DNA from: Manihot esculenta | Taxonomy: Eukaryota; Streptophyta; Magnoliopsida; Malpighiales; Euphorbiaceae | DNA: 64,000 nt | Assembly: GCF_001659605.2 (NCBI RefSeq) | Contig: NC_035178.2 | Location: 10,548,062-10,612,061, forward strand | Direction of reading: 5' to 3' | Shown here: in pieces, positions 43,140-54,146 of the stretch | Layout: each line of letters opens with the position of its first letter | How positions within the stretch are numbered: position 1 is the first letter of the stretch | The notes under the pieces: generated by a model | What the model was told of the DNA's origin: nothing | The model's input: only the letters and a program-made list of their open reading frames with translations | Databases searched by the model: none | Translations under genes and position numbers: made by a program

Positions 43140-45461
43140 TTCTTCCCCCCTTCAAGAACATTCGTCCCCGAATGTTCCACAAACAAACAGGCATAGCATA
43201 ACATAGCATCAACATACATAACATGCAAGCAACAAGCAAGCAAAACTAAAAACCTCTCTCCTAAAAGAGAGACACGGCACTGCCGGAGTCAAAACTCCCG
43301 GTTCTCCTAAGAATACTCTTCCAATAGGAGATACCTCTAGCAATACCCAACTTCCTCTGAAACTCAACGCTTCCACTGCGCTACTCTGATCCTTACTCTT
43401 CTCTTCTCTTCTCATCTTTACTAACTGGCTTCTTCTCACTGCTAACCCAAACTAACTCTAACTCTCACAGGTAGTACCCGAATTTCAGATCTATCTTGGA
43501 AAAAAAAACAAACAGCTCCTACTAGCTGTCCCAATAGATCATCCATCCTGCATGGGAATACCTGCTCTTGGTAGTGACCTTGGTCAACTGCTTACAGTTG
43601 TTACAAAGTTTCAAGGATCCATCGTCCGTTTCCCGCCACAACACTGGAACACTCCAGAGTGAGGTACTAGGTCGGATAAAACCCTTATCTACCAAGCCTC
43701 ACCTCTATTCTGACTACTACCTCTCTCTATGCAGGCACCATCCTGTAGGGAAGGGTAGAAATGGTTCTGGTTCCAGACACCACTCCTACACCCAACTCCA
43801 TTTCCCTAACAGATGGTGAACCTGACAACTCGCCTGGGGAGACATCTACGAATTCTCTCTAACAACTGGCACTGAGGCTGGTTCCCCGACCTGACTGCTA
43901 AACTCAGCTAGAACCCTCTGACAACCCTTCCTACGCACCCTACGAACCTGATAGGCTGACATCAAACCTCTAGGCATCCCTACTGTGTTCCCTCAACAAA
44001 ACTACCTCTGACCCATCCTGTCCTCTGAACTTGACTACCTCGTCTCTGCAGACCAAGATAGCACCACGAGTAGAAAAACCCAGGCCAACCCTAAACTGAC
44101 GTCCAAATAATCAAGTTTAGGACCTCAAAGTCGGGTGGAAGGCATCTACCCTCAACTGACACAGAACTGAACCGGCAGACGAACTCTGCCACAGGTGGAT
44201 CACACGTGAGTCCACTGACCCAAAGAGAACACTCTAGCCCAGAAGCTATCAACTCAACCTCTCGACGGCTCCTAGAGCAACTAAAGAAAGAAAAACTCCA
44301 GGGTTCACAAAAAAACATACACATTAGAACATTCAAAAGTGAGCGTACCTGACACCACCATGTTCGATGTGTCTGCTCCCTTTCCTTGCTCACTGGTCTG
44401 AGCCACATTACTTGGAGTTAACCGCTGGGACCGTACCATCCTGGGTGCAGTAGGACACTCACGTGCTATGTGTCCCTCCTGTCCGCACCTAAAACAAGCT
44501 GTTGTCCCATAACGGCAGACTCCCTTGTGCGACCTTTCGCACCTCATACATCTTGTAGTGTCTCGACCAGAACTCGAACCATCTTCAGCATCTAGCCTAA
44601 ACCTCTTCCACAACCTACCCTTCCTAGTTCTGCCCCATTGCTTAGGGGTTCTTCTCCCCCTTCTACCTCTCTTGGCGGCTGTACTCAGCATGGAGGGATC
44701 AACTTCCCTTGAACTTGAACTCTCAGAATCCTTAGACTCTCCCATGCAATCCTCATCCATATTCACTTGCACACCTATGTCCCTCCTCTGCACTACTCCT
44801 TCTCTGCTGACATCAACAGACCTTCCAGGGTCTCTTGACGTTTCCCCACTGTCAACCATATCTGACTGTACTCCTGGCAGAACGGGAGGAAAGGTCTCCG
44901 TACCTTCCCACTCAGACGGGTCTGACTCCACAGATCGACTAGCACCTTGCATCTTCAGCTCTTCTGAAAACACAACAAGCGCACCGGTACACATAAGCAT
45001 CACATCACATAGCATGGCATCATAACACATAGCATGCATCATATCATACGGTCCATGTGACAAACACATGACCCCTCATGCAATATATATCATGGATGAA
45101 CCTGTCACCTATAGCCTACAACATAGCAGAACATGCCTCGACCAACTGTGCCAAAGGCCATACCTGGTCTCTCAGCTCATCTCATATCAGTACATATTAT
45201 GCCATCTCGCGGCTAAGAGACTATCAACATCCATAATACAAACATAAATGCACATGCAACACACATGGCATTACGCATCATCAACCAAGACGGGACTCCC
45301 CATCCGATCCTAGTGGACATGATCTTACTCTGAATCTTTCTTATTGTGCTTGCCCTTCTATGACATCTAAGCCAACCTCTTTCCGATGTGGGATATCTCT
45401 CATCCTTGAGCATCTTTGCTCAACACACCGTACTCTTGAGGCCCAAAGCTCTGATACCAAC
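43140..45461 (-). mobile_element. Internal region of the non-autonomous element
   Basis: Next to the 3' LTR the element strand has the polypurine tract (complement of TTCTTCCCCCCTT, 43140-43152), preceded by the hairpin GAACATTCG-TCCC-CGAATGTTC. 43200-44090 has no recognisable pol domain. The frame 44408-44091 on the minus strand keeps protease-region text (SGLECSLWVSGLTCDPPVAE), matching the same place in the intact element at 59770 onward. The primer-binding site lies at 45448-45459. Confidence 0.8.
44305..45069 (-). pseudogene. Gag remnant with tandem zinc knuckles, capsid region deleted
   Basis: A 254-codon minus-strand frame. It has an N-terminal acidic/Ser-rich stretch, then a basic KRGRRGRRTPKQWGRTRKGR region, the short knuckle CMRCERSHKGVC, the classic knuckle CFRCGQEGHIAREC and the beginning of the protease domain (NMVVSGTLTFECSNVY). 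The intact relative (57997-63051) has the same order but with about 190 residues of capsid domain between the acidic stretch and the basic region; those are missing here. It could at most make a nucleic-acid-binding fragment. The likely start is the internal Met at MQGASRSVE, which aligns with the start region of the intact element. Confidence 0.75.
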
Positions 45462-48074
45462 TGTAACAGCCCGAAAACTGCTCGGCACTAGGATCCAGAT
45501 CGGCTTAAGGCCGCCGGGACCCGTAGTAAGCCTCTAAACATCCTGAACTCTAGGTATAATCCCATACATGATCAGCATTTTCATAAAAACTTAAGCTTTT
45601 ACGGAAAGCCTTTAAACTTTTTCTTTACTTCAGCTTGACCTATGTATAGAAACATAGAACTTCATACTAGATGAGTCGTCAAGCTAGCTGTAAAAACATA
45701 TCCGCTTTGGGTCAAGGGATTGAGACCCTTTCTTCCCTCACGGCCATACATACTTCAAACCATTAATTTCTATAACTTGAAAACATTCTTAAAACATTTC
45801 TTTAACTTTCATATTGATCATGCAAAACCAAGGGATTTACCGACACTAGGCAAAGCACAAATCTATTCTATACATCTCACATACTCTTCTTAGCTTGGCT
45901 CTATCTCTTATAACATACTCATTACTCTTTCCATTCATCATAACCATATATCATCATTATCATCATGTCCACTACTAAGCTAAACAAGCATACAAAACAT
46001 ACATAGCATTACATAACATATCATCTCTTTAACAACTCCCTTACATAACATCCTCTATAATCATAAACATACCCATCAAGCCTTACTCAAACATAAACAA
46101 ACATAAACAAAACATAGCTAAGCTATTACAACCAAACATGACAACCCATGCTTGAATCCTCTTCTTTCCCATAGCCCTATCTGACTTACTCTGGCTTACT
46201 TACTCTGGCCCTGCAAAACTGGGGTTAAGGGAATGGGGTGAGCTACAAGAGCCCAGTGAGTAGAAACAGAGAAAACAGTTCATTAATTTTGATTTCATTT
46301 TATTATTCATTATTTATTTTATTTTATTATTCATTTTATTTTATTCTTTCTTTTATTCCATGCTTTCATGAAATGCGTCATATCACAACGAATACACATC
46401 AAACATTTCATCCCCGCTTGAGTTCACGCTAGCAATCTCTTCCTCTTGCGGGTGATTTTAGAGGGTTCTCGAAACGTCCTTCCCCTCCGGGTTAGACATG
46501 ACCCCAACATTCCCTCTGTCATAACTCGGCCCCGAAGGAGCTCTCATTGGGCTTTCCTACATGTACTCGCCCGACTAATAAGGACTCAATGACAGACTTA
46601 CGGGCTATTGAGGTCGCCTTGGTCCACCCATCTCATCACAAAATCAACAATTTATGCAATGCGTCACATTCGTGAAACTAGTGCAATCATCCTATTACAT
46701 ATAAACATGATGTATGCATATGCTTTAGGCATTTGAATTCCTTAAAATAAAAGATGCATTAGACATTTGATTTCTTAAAAAATAAAAGATTAGGTTTAGT
46801 TCTACTCACCTCCTGGCAGACGCTGACAGACTCTGCAACTGCTAGCACTACTGGCCTCCTCGGTCCCTCGGGTCCGATCCTACACAGGTGGACTCGAATG
46901 AGGTGCCAAACATACTCTAAACAACTCATAAACATACCCCCAAAAACCCCTCTAAACATCACTAAAACATGCATAGGAAACACCCAAGAAACGGCTGGAC
47001 AGAGCACTTTCGGCGGCACCTTCGGCGGCCGAAAGTCCCTTCCAGAGACGAAACTCGGGTAAGTTCGGCGGCAGGTTCGGCGGCCGAAACTCCTGGACAG
47101 AAACGAAAGTCCCTCCTTCGGGGGCACGTTCGGCAACCTAAAGACTGCCTCCCATGCAGGTTCGGCGGCCGAAACTCCTTTCGGCGGCCGAACCTGGTCC
47201 CCTCTGGACGACAGGTCCGATTCTGCCAAGCCAAAAACCAAACTCAAATATACCCAAATCCTCACATACTCTCTCCCAATCATGCATACTCACTCCCTCA
47301 AGCATAAAGGAGCATAAACTAACATAAACTCCTCAACACAAACATCACATAACATATATTGGGTATAAAACCCACATAAACCTTAAACATGCACTTCTAC
47401 CCAAACTCAACCATCAAACTCTATAAAACTTACTTAAAACTTCATTAAACATAAGGAAAAGCAAAGATCTACACTAACCTCTTGGAGATCGAGGGTTGGT
47501 GTGACCCGAACCTTGGAGATGTGGAGGAAACTAGCTCCGGGGTCTCCAAGCTCCAAATCCTTGATCCAAGCTTAAAGCTCTTCAAAACCAAGAATGAAAC
47601 TCATAAAAACCATAGAAGATTGAAGGAAAACGTGAAATCGACCAAGGGAGGATATGAACTCACCTGGGCACGAGAATGGGGAGGAAACTCGCCCATTTTC
47701 GGTCTGAGGCCTTTTATAGGCGACCGGCTGAGCCACATTCGGCGGCCAAACCAGCACCCTAAAGTCCCCCATGTTCGGCGGCCGAACTTGAGGTTCGGCA
47801 GCCGAACCTGGTTTCTGCCCAACTCAACTTTCGGAAGCCAAAAGTCCATCCGAAACCATCTCATGTTCGGCGGCCGAACATCACCTTCGGCGGCCGAACC
47901 TGGGTTCTTCCTCCTTGGCCTTTTCTCTTCAAAACTCAATTCATTTTCATTTAAAACCATGAAATCATGTGAAAACATTTTAGAAAACACCTTCTACCCT
48001 TCTAGAGAGATCCAACACCCTAGATTCCGCCGGAAGGCAGGAATCCCGATGCCGGATTCTAGCCGGGTATTACA
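45462..48074 (-). repeat. 5' LTR of the non-autonomous Ty3/gypsy element (2613 bp)
   Basis: Same length as its partner at 40527-43139 with about ten substitutions seen by eye, all transitions. Two palindrome clusters at about 47010-47200 and 47730-47900 flank the minus-strand TATA box near 47711. Confidence 0.9.
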
Positions 48075-48239
48075 CAAGCTCTTGAAGAAGAACTAGTAAT
48101 TGTCGTTCAAGAAAGGGATGCATATCATGCATTATATAGGGAAAGAGAAGCCTTTCTTGAATCATTAGGCAATTTGAATTTGGAGGACCATGAAGTTTGT
48201 TTAGAATTGGAATGTTTAAATATTGAAGTTTTTATTTAA
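48075..48239 (+). pseudogene. Coiled-coil coding remnant immediately right of the retrotransposon
   Basis: The frame reads QALEEELVIVVQERDAYHAL, YREREAFLESLGNLNLEDHE, then VCLELECLNIEVFI and TAA at 48237. The heptad-like charged/hydrophobic pattern predicts a coiled coil and looks like real coding DNA. It starts exactly at the LTR border. It may be the next exon of the GRF-like sequence at 39909-40055. Unnamed; confidence concerns coding origin only. Confidence 0.4.
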
Positions 48240-48522
48240 ATTTGCACTTCCATGGAACATGCCATGTCTATGCCATATTAAAAATATAATTAATAAAATT
48301 CTTGAATTTTAAATATAAGAAATGTTCTTAAAAATAATTTTATAAATTATTGTTTTGAGAACAATTATTTTAATATAGCATAGTTTACTTGAAAATATAA
48401 TTTTATAATTTAAAATAATCGTCTCATATAAACTTTTTAGTGTGTGAGAGTACAGGTAGGTTAATAAATATTAAAAAATTGAAAAAATATGACGTGTAGT
48501 GAACCCATAATCAACATATATA
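48240..48522. other. AT-rich spacer
   Basis: Probable 3' flank of the interrupted gene. Nothing further seen. Confidence 0.4.
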
Positions 48523-48915
48523 ATCCTTATTTTCTGGATTTCAGAATATCACTTAGCTTTCGCATCGCACATCTCTAATTGCCTAAGTTGGTATAGTTGA
48601 GGGGAAGGCTGACTAGTATTCTCAAGCTTTGGGGTGAGTTTACTAGTGCTGCACGAGTGCTTTGTCTGGGGAAAGCATTTATGCCCGTGACACTAGAAAG
48701 CCTACAGTTAGATCACTAGCTTTATAATAGGAGAGGAACCTGGATTCAGATTTCTTTGTAAAAAAGTATAGAAAATGTATGGAAACAAAGATAAACATGA
48801 TATTAAAAGATTGAAAAAATATGAAGTGTAGTGTGTGAGAGTTGAACACATGGCTAACATATAGGAAATGTAGGGAAACTTTGCCACTACACTAATGATT
48901 ATTTATAAAGTGGAT
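48523..48915 (+). repeat. Long direct repeat, copy 1
   Basis: CCTTATTTTCTGGATTTCAG, then AATATCACTTAGCTTTCGCA and GGGGAAGGCTGACTAGTATT, are repeated at 53605-53995 with about 90 percent identity by eye. The shared part includes TTTGTCTGGGGAAAGCATTT and ends near TTTGCCACTACACTAATGAT. It is probably part of an LTR or transposon that was duplicated. Confidence 0.75.
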
Positions 48916-49247
48916 GATATGAGGAAATAGAGATAAAGCAAACAACTTGGGTACAAGGATTGATGCGAGCATGTCCTTTAACAAACTCGCTTAATCAAGG
49001 ACATTAAAAAGCAAGAGGGACTTCACAATTTATCCTTTTAGTGAACCCGAGACGTTAATATATGTGGCGTCTCCCAGAATGACACAAAAATTATCTATGT
49101 TTCGACCAATAATTGTTCCTAGATAAAGGAGAAGTAGTCGAGAGTAGTGAAGAAGAAACTAGTGGCTATCCAGCACGAGATGGTGCAAGAGTAAACTCAA
49201 CAAAAATTAGCATTCGATGAAGTATTGTCTATCCGTACATAAGTAAA

Positions 49248-49283
<36 letters not shown>

Positions 49284-50049
49284 GGCAATAATTATGAGAA
49301 ATGAGTACAGTGGTTATCAACCGTTATGATATTCTTTTATAAATTACTTGATCCTATAATGCTTGCGATGTTGTGTAGCGTTGTTAGTGCAAAAGGAAAG
49401 TTTTTTAGAGACTCATGTGAAACACTAGTATGGATGAGATGGTGATAGTAAGGTTTCTCGTGATGTGGGACTTGATAAGTTTATGTTAATAGGTATTGTG
49501 AACATATAGTGTATAGCTTCCGTAGAAGGGATGGAAAAATGATATGAATTATTAAAAGGACAAGTTTAGTCCTACCTTTGTCATTGAGTAGGAAAGAGAC
49601 CTTATGGCAAAACAAAAGTTCTCACAAGTGGACCACCGTGGAGGAGGACCGAGATAGGTCAAGAAGCACAGGTTGCTTGAGGCAAGTTGATGTGGCAAGT
49701 CGATATTGTGAGCGCTGATGAAAGCCGTATAATAAAAAAGGAGTATCTTCTAATAATTTCTTAGTGTTGAGTCATAACGATGGTATTAATTGCTTCATGT
49801 ATAGTCAATCTTAATAATTATTTTGAGTAGATTTCTGTGGCTCATAGGGTTCAACAATAAAATGCCACTTTTCAATAATCGTGGATATTTTTGTGTGTAA
49901 TATGCGTCATTTTATAGGCATACTACATTCTTAGGTAGAGGAGAAGGAGATAAAGTGTGCATAATACTAAAGCTTATGAAGGAGAGGACCGTGAGATGTA
50001 CAAAAAGAGAAAGGGAGTGCTGAGTGAACTCTTTTGACAATTGATAGGC
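48916..50049. mobile_element. Decayed retroelement body
   Basis: No long open frame. The texture (GAGACTTATGG, GTGGAGGAGGACCGAGATAG, GGCAAGTTGATGTGGCAAG) and a (TAA)n microsatellite at 49249-49281 suggest an old non-coding retroelement interior that reads on the plus strand toward the LTR at 52155. Class not determined. Confidence 0.35.
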
Positions 50050-51560
50050 GGTTGTCGAAGCCGTAAAAAATAAACCTATTAAACAATCAACAATAAACTT
50101 GTAGATAGTGGCAATAGGGTCGAACCACAGGGAATTGACACTAAAGATCTTCCTAATAATAACCAAGATAAGTAAATAACAAATAATTAAAAGAGGGGGG
50201 TTTTGAGTTGATGGATTAACACTAAATAACAAAAGAAAGCAATAATTTAAAGATGAGTAAATCAATAAGAGAGAAGCTTCTAGTTGAAGTATGGATCTTA
50301 TTTCAGATTGTTTAGAATTGATCATTGATTCTTTAACTCTCCTATTTATTCCAATAAATTAGTTTTGGATGTGGAAGACGCTTCTCACAATCCAAATTCC
50401 TCCTTAGTTCTAGTTTGATTAGGAAACGTTCGCTAATCAAACACTAATCAACAAGTTGCCAAGGAACGTCCTTGGGGCATTGTAGCATCGAACAACTGTT
50501 GACTGCATTAAGACTTAGAGAAACCCAATTCTATCCTTGCCAACCGCGTGGTCAAGTTTAGATTATGCAATTTGATTAAATGTGTATTTGAACAACCTAA
50601 GCAATTACGGACCTAAATCATTCAAACAATATTACTTAAGCAATTTAAAAGCAATGGGCCTTTATTGATTCTAAAAGCAAAGTAATATTTATGGAAAGCT
50701 CAAATTGCATAAATATTGAAAATAAATAGAAGTTTAACAATGGAGATTTAAATCTCCCAATTCATCACAAAATCTGAAATTCACCAACTTCAACTAGAAA
50801 AGAAAGTGTTTAGCCACTCATGGTGGACTAAATACACAAAAAGATGAAAAGAAAAGAAAAAGGAAGATGCTGGAGAGTTTCTGGCGAGTTGAGTTGCTGA
50901 TCAGAGGATGCCTTGCTGGTTTGGGGGCTCTCCTTTTATAGCTGCAGATTTTCATCCATCTAGGGTTTCAAAATCCCTTTTTGATTTGGTGTTTGACTCC
51001 TCTTTTGATGTTGAATTTAATTGCAATTGAAATTCCTTGGATGAGAAGTTCTTTTCGTGGCTCTTGGATTTGTATTGATAGTGATTGAGTTGGATTTGGA
51101 CTTCTGAAAATTCGGATTTCTGTTATCTGCTGTCTTTCCCGCTCTGCTGTTAAGTTTCTGCTGTCAAAGTGATTTGCCCGGTGATTTGACCAGTTTCTTC
51201 AAGTGTTTGGGCAAATCACTGACCAGATCGCTTTTCTGTGAGTCAGTCCTCTATGTCTCTGCGAGTGATTTGGCCAGTGATCTTCGAGTTTCTTGGGCAA
51301 ATCACTGCCCATATCACTGCTGTCTGTTGCCTCCGGGTTTCTGCTTTAGCTTGATCTGGGCAGTGATTGGAGCAGATTATCTGGTGATCTTGGGCAAATC
51401 ACTGGGCAAATCATCCTTTTGTACTTTTTCTGCACTTTTTCTTCCATTTTCCAATTTCTTCCTTTTCTGTAAAAACAAGATAAAAACCATAAATTAAACT
51501 AAAAAATGTGTAAATAAGCACTAATAATTATGATAAAAATGTGGCTAAATTATGCTTGAT
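50050..51560. repeat. Unclassified repeat-like insertion
   Basis: Starts near TTGATAGGCGGTTGTCGAAG and contains TTGTAGATAGTGGCAATAGG then GTCGAACCACAGGGAATTG, a phrase that I recall from widespread plant repeats. It ends near GTGGCTAAATTATGCTTGATC. Within it, 51170-51410 has five or more copies of GGGCAAATCACTG-like words. The minus frame at 50325-49912 has no known domain. Boundaries are approximate. Confidence 0.35.
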
Positions 51561-52154
51561 CAACAATGGGGACATCGATTTCATAAGAGGATTCATCGAG
51601 CTTCGCTACAATTGGAATAACGTTGTGTTGTGTCAAAGAGATGGGTAAAGGCAGTTTAAGTCTTAGTGGTCAAGTGCTGTTGGCACACCTGTTGATTTAT
51701 AATGGGTTGTATTCTAGATGACTTGCTATATTAATTCGAATTTGAATCTAACGTGGTTAGTACTAAACTTTCTTATGAGACTATTACAAGTTAATCGCAA
51801 TGTCGTGCAACATGAGTGTATGTAGGTTGATAAATTTGTTGTATGATGGGGTCGCGCTTTTGAGGCAAAAAGTAAGGTCGACAATCAAAGACAATAGACT
51901 AAGAAATCAAGGGCAGAACATTCACTACCCGAAGATAGAGCTTTTGTAGTTTCATAATCATTAAGAGCTAGCAGTTCACAGAGATCAATTGGATTGGAGA
52001 TACCAAGAACTGAAGGATTTCATACCAAGGACTAAGGCTGTCCAACAACTGGGATCAGATCACACTGTGAGTAAGCCTAAAAGCGTCGAACTCGAAGATT
52101 GAAGAATCCCAACAAGCTCAGTCGATGAGGACGTCTACCGTTTAAGTGGGGGAG
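51561..52154 (+). mobile_element. 3' end of a retroelement interior
   Basis: Ends GATGAGGACGTCTACCGTTT then AAGTGGGGGAG, a polypurine-tract phrase common just before the 3' LTR of plant elements, directly followed by TGTCAGGG at 52155. No open frame longer than chance. Confidence 0.5.
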
Positions 52155-52753
52155 TGTCAGGGTCATAGAGTTTTCAGGGACCAAAACTGTAATTTTCTAA
52201 TATTGGAATTCCTAAGAAGCAATATTGGGATAAATTAGTAGAAATTAGTAGGAAGATAAGGGCCGAGACAATTTGGTGTAATTTCTTTCCATATATTTAT
52301 TTTTAGGGGTGTCATATGAGACATGTTGATGTCTCCTCCTGCCACAAGCCTAATTGTTTCTAAGGCTCTTTAGGGGGGAGTGACTAGTTGGCCACCAGCT
52401 GGGGCTGGGCCCAGTTGGCTACTGTAGGCCTACGGAGATCCTGAGTTGTGCCTTCACTCCTTGTAGACCGCCCCCTGTCTACAAGGGAGGTGAGAATTAT
52501 TGTAACGATTGCGTTGATGATAATGTATAATTACTATTTTGCCCCTAGAATAAAATAAGTTGCCTATTCATAAATTCTCATGTTCAGTTCTTATCTTTTG
52601 TGCCTACTGTGAGGCTTCTGATGGAATGCTGCCTGTTGGCTTCGTTGTCCATTTATATAACTTTGACTAATTCTTAAGACTGACTTGGTTTGAAGGTGTT
52701 TAAGTCAAGTACCGCACGTTTCCAGGCGATTGCTAAAATATGAAACCATGACA
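52155..52753 (+). mobile_element. LTR, about 599 bp, flanked by internal sequence on both sides
   Basis: Starts TGTCAGGGTCATAG and ends ACCATGACA (TG...CA). Left neighbour is a polypurine tract; right neighbour is ATTGGTATCAAGTG, which resembles a Met-tRNA primer-binding site (TTGGTATCA). A normal 5' LTR has only the second and a 3' LTR only the first, so this is a junction LTR from recombination between elements. No second copy in the window. Confidence 0.65.
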
Positions 52754-53604
52754 ATTGGTATCAAGTGACTCCCGGGAAACTAATGTACTTTTAGACCCAT
52801 TTCTCTTAAATTTTTATTTTCTTCCCTTAATTTAATCTTATATCATGGATTTTTCAAAAATACAAAATTAATAGATCAATGACTAAAATAAATTGAATTT
52901 ATTTAGAATAAATTATTGAATAATTCAGGGAAGCTTGCAGAGAAACTTCAAGCAACAAGGAATATGTGGCAGGACTTGCAATGTTCGTTGTAACCGATGA
53001 TCTGATAGTATTCCCTATTTTTCCAATTTCAGATCTGACTGTTCTGAACAATTTGAAGTTCCTTTCAACGACGTAAAAGAGCGCTCTGTATAGGTTAGAA
53101 AAGGGGAGGTTAGTTAGTTTTTCTTTCTTGTACTCTCTGAATTCATATTTTTCCTTAGAAAATTCAAAAATATGAAGTGCAGTGTGTGAGAGTTGAACCC
53201 ATGACCAACATATAGGAAATGTACGGAAAATTTGATTGAAAGAAAAACCGGAATTCAGGTTTCTATGTAAAATGTATGGAAACTTTGATTGAACGAGAAG
53301 CAGGCTGAACAGGTCACACGCGCGGGCCTATCTAAAGGAAGCCTAGTTCGGTGACGTGACAAGAGGTAGGGGGCAGGCCCAGTCACCTCATAGCCCTGCC
53401 TGCATGCACGCCAGGAGGAATTAAATGGCTGCCTAGCGTGGAGAGGGGTTCTGATACATCACATCCATACGTACAGATTTGAGTGACAGAGACAAGTGGC
53501 ACTGTAGTAGAGAGGCGGTTAGACGTCACTAGCAGACAAAAGGAAAAGGGATAAATGGGGGAAACGTCTTCTTCTCCAACCAAGTTTAGACAACCACTGT
53601 AAAC
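52754..53604. mobile_element. Nested retroelement debris
   Basis: Includes 53165-53290, which resembles 48830-48900 (GTGTGTGAGAGTTGAAC, ACATATAGGAAATGTA), and 53320-53565, which is repeated at 55290-55520. Overlapping duplicated pieces show several rounds of insertion or rearrangement. No coding frame supported. Confidence 0.45.
53320..53565. repeat. Duplicated LTR-like segment, copy 1
   Basis: GTGACGTGACAAGAGG, GGAATTAAATGG, CATCACATCCATACGTACAG and CACTAGCAGACAAAAGGAAA recur in the same order at 55290-55520 (about 80-85 percent by eye). Probably the two LTRs, or LTR parts, of the element that contains the ORF at 54147-54944. Confidence 0.65.
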
Positions 53605-53995
53605 CTTATTTTCTGGATCTCAGAATATCACTTAGCTTCCACATCGCACATCTCTAATTGCCTAAGTTGGCATAGTTGAGGGGAAGGCTGACTAGTATTC
53701 TCAAGCTTTGGGGTGAGTTTACTGGTGCTGCACGGGTGCTTTGTCTGGGGAAAGCATTTTTGCCCGTGACACTAGCAAGCCTACTATTAGATCACTAGTT
53801 TTCTAATAGGAGAGGAACCTAGATTCAGATTTCTTTGTAAAAAAGTATAGGAAATGTATGGAAACCTTGATTGAAAGATAAACATGATATTAAAAGATTG
53901 AACAAAAATGAAGAGTAGTGTGTGAGAGTTGAACACATGACTAACATATAGGAAATGTAGGGAAACTTTGCCATTACACTAATGATTATTTATAA
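53605..53995 (+). repeat. Long direct repeat, copy 2
   Basis: Partner of 48523-48915. The two copies flank about 4.7 kb of retroelement debris. Confidence 0.75.
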
Positions 53996-54146
53996 TATAA
54001 TTTTTGAAATCAAATAAAATTATAGTTTAATCCTTATTATTCCTGAGATAAAGCAAAATTCTTTTGGGGCTTGATCTTATCCATGGGAATCTTGTAAGCT
54101 ACAAAAAACAAAAAGCAAAACAAGTTAGAAAGGCATTCAATGAAAA

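Larger units (their letters stand above)
40121..48074 (-). mobile_element. Ty3/gypsy LTR retrotransposon, non-autonomous, with an extra partial internal copy
   Basis: Minus-strand element: 5' LTR 48074-45462, internal region 45461-43140, 3' LTR 43139-40527, and then 406 bp (40526-40121) of primer-binding-site and 5' internal sequence repeated after the 3' LTR. The whole block 40121-43139 equals 45056-48074 at a constant offset of 4935 with only scattered substitutions. On the element strand the LTRs start TGTAATACCCGGCTAG and end CTGTTACA-type; the primer-binding site is TGGTATCAGAGC (initiator Met tRNA type). The internal 2.3 kb has remnants of gag and protease only, with no reverse transcriptase, RNase H or integrase, so it needs a helper. 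No target-site duplication joins the two outer ends, because the left end is not an LTR end. Confidence 0.85.

Noticed and set aside
42034..43206. Frames of 90-219 codons within the LTRs, repeated at 46969-48096
   Set aside because: They are GC-rich LTR sequence read through palindromes, duplicated because the LTR is; no domain, and both strands are open.
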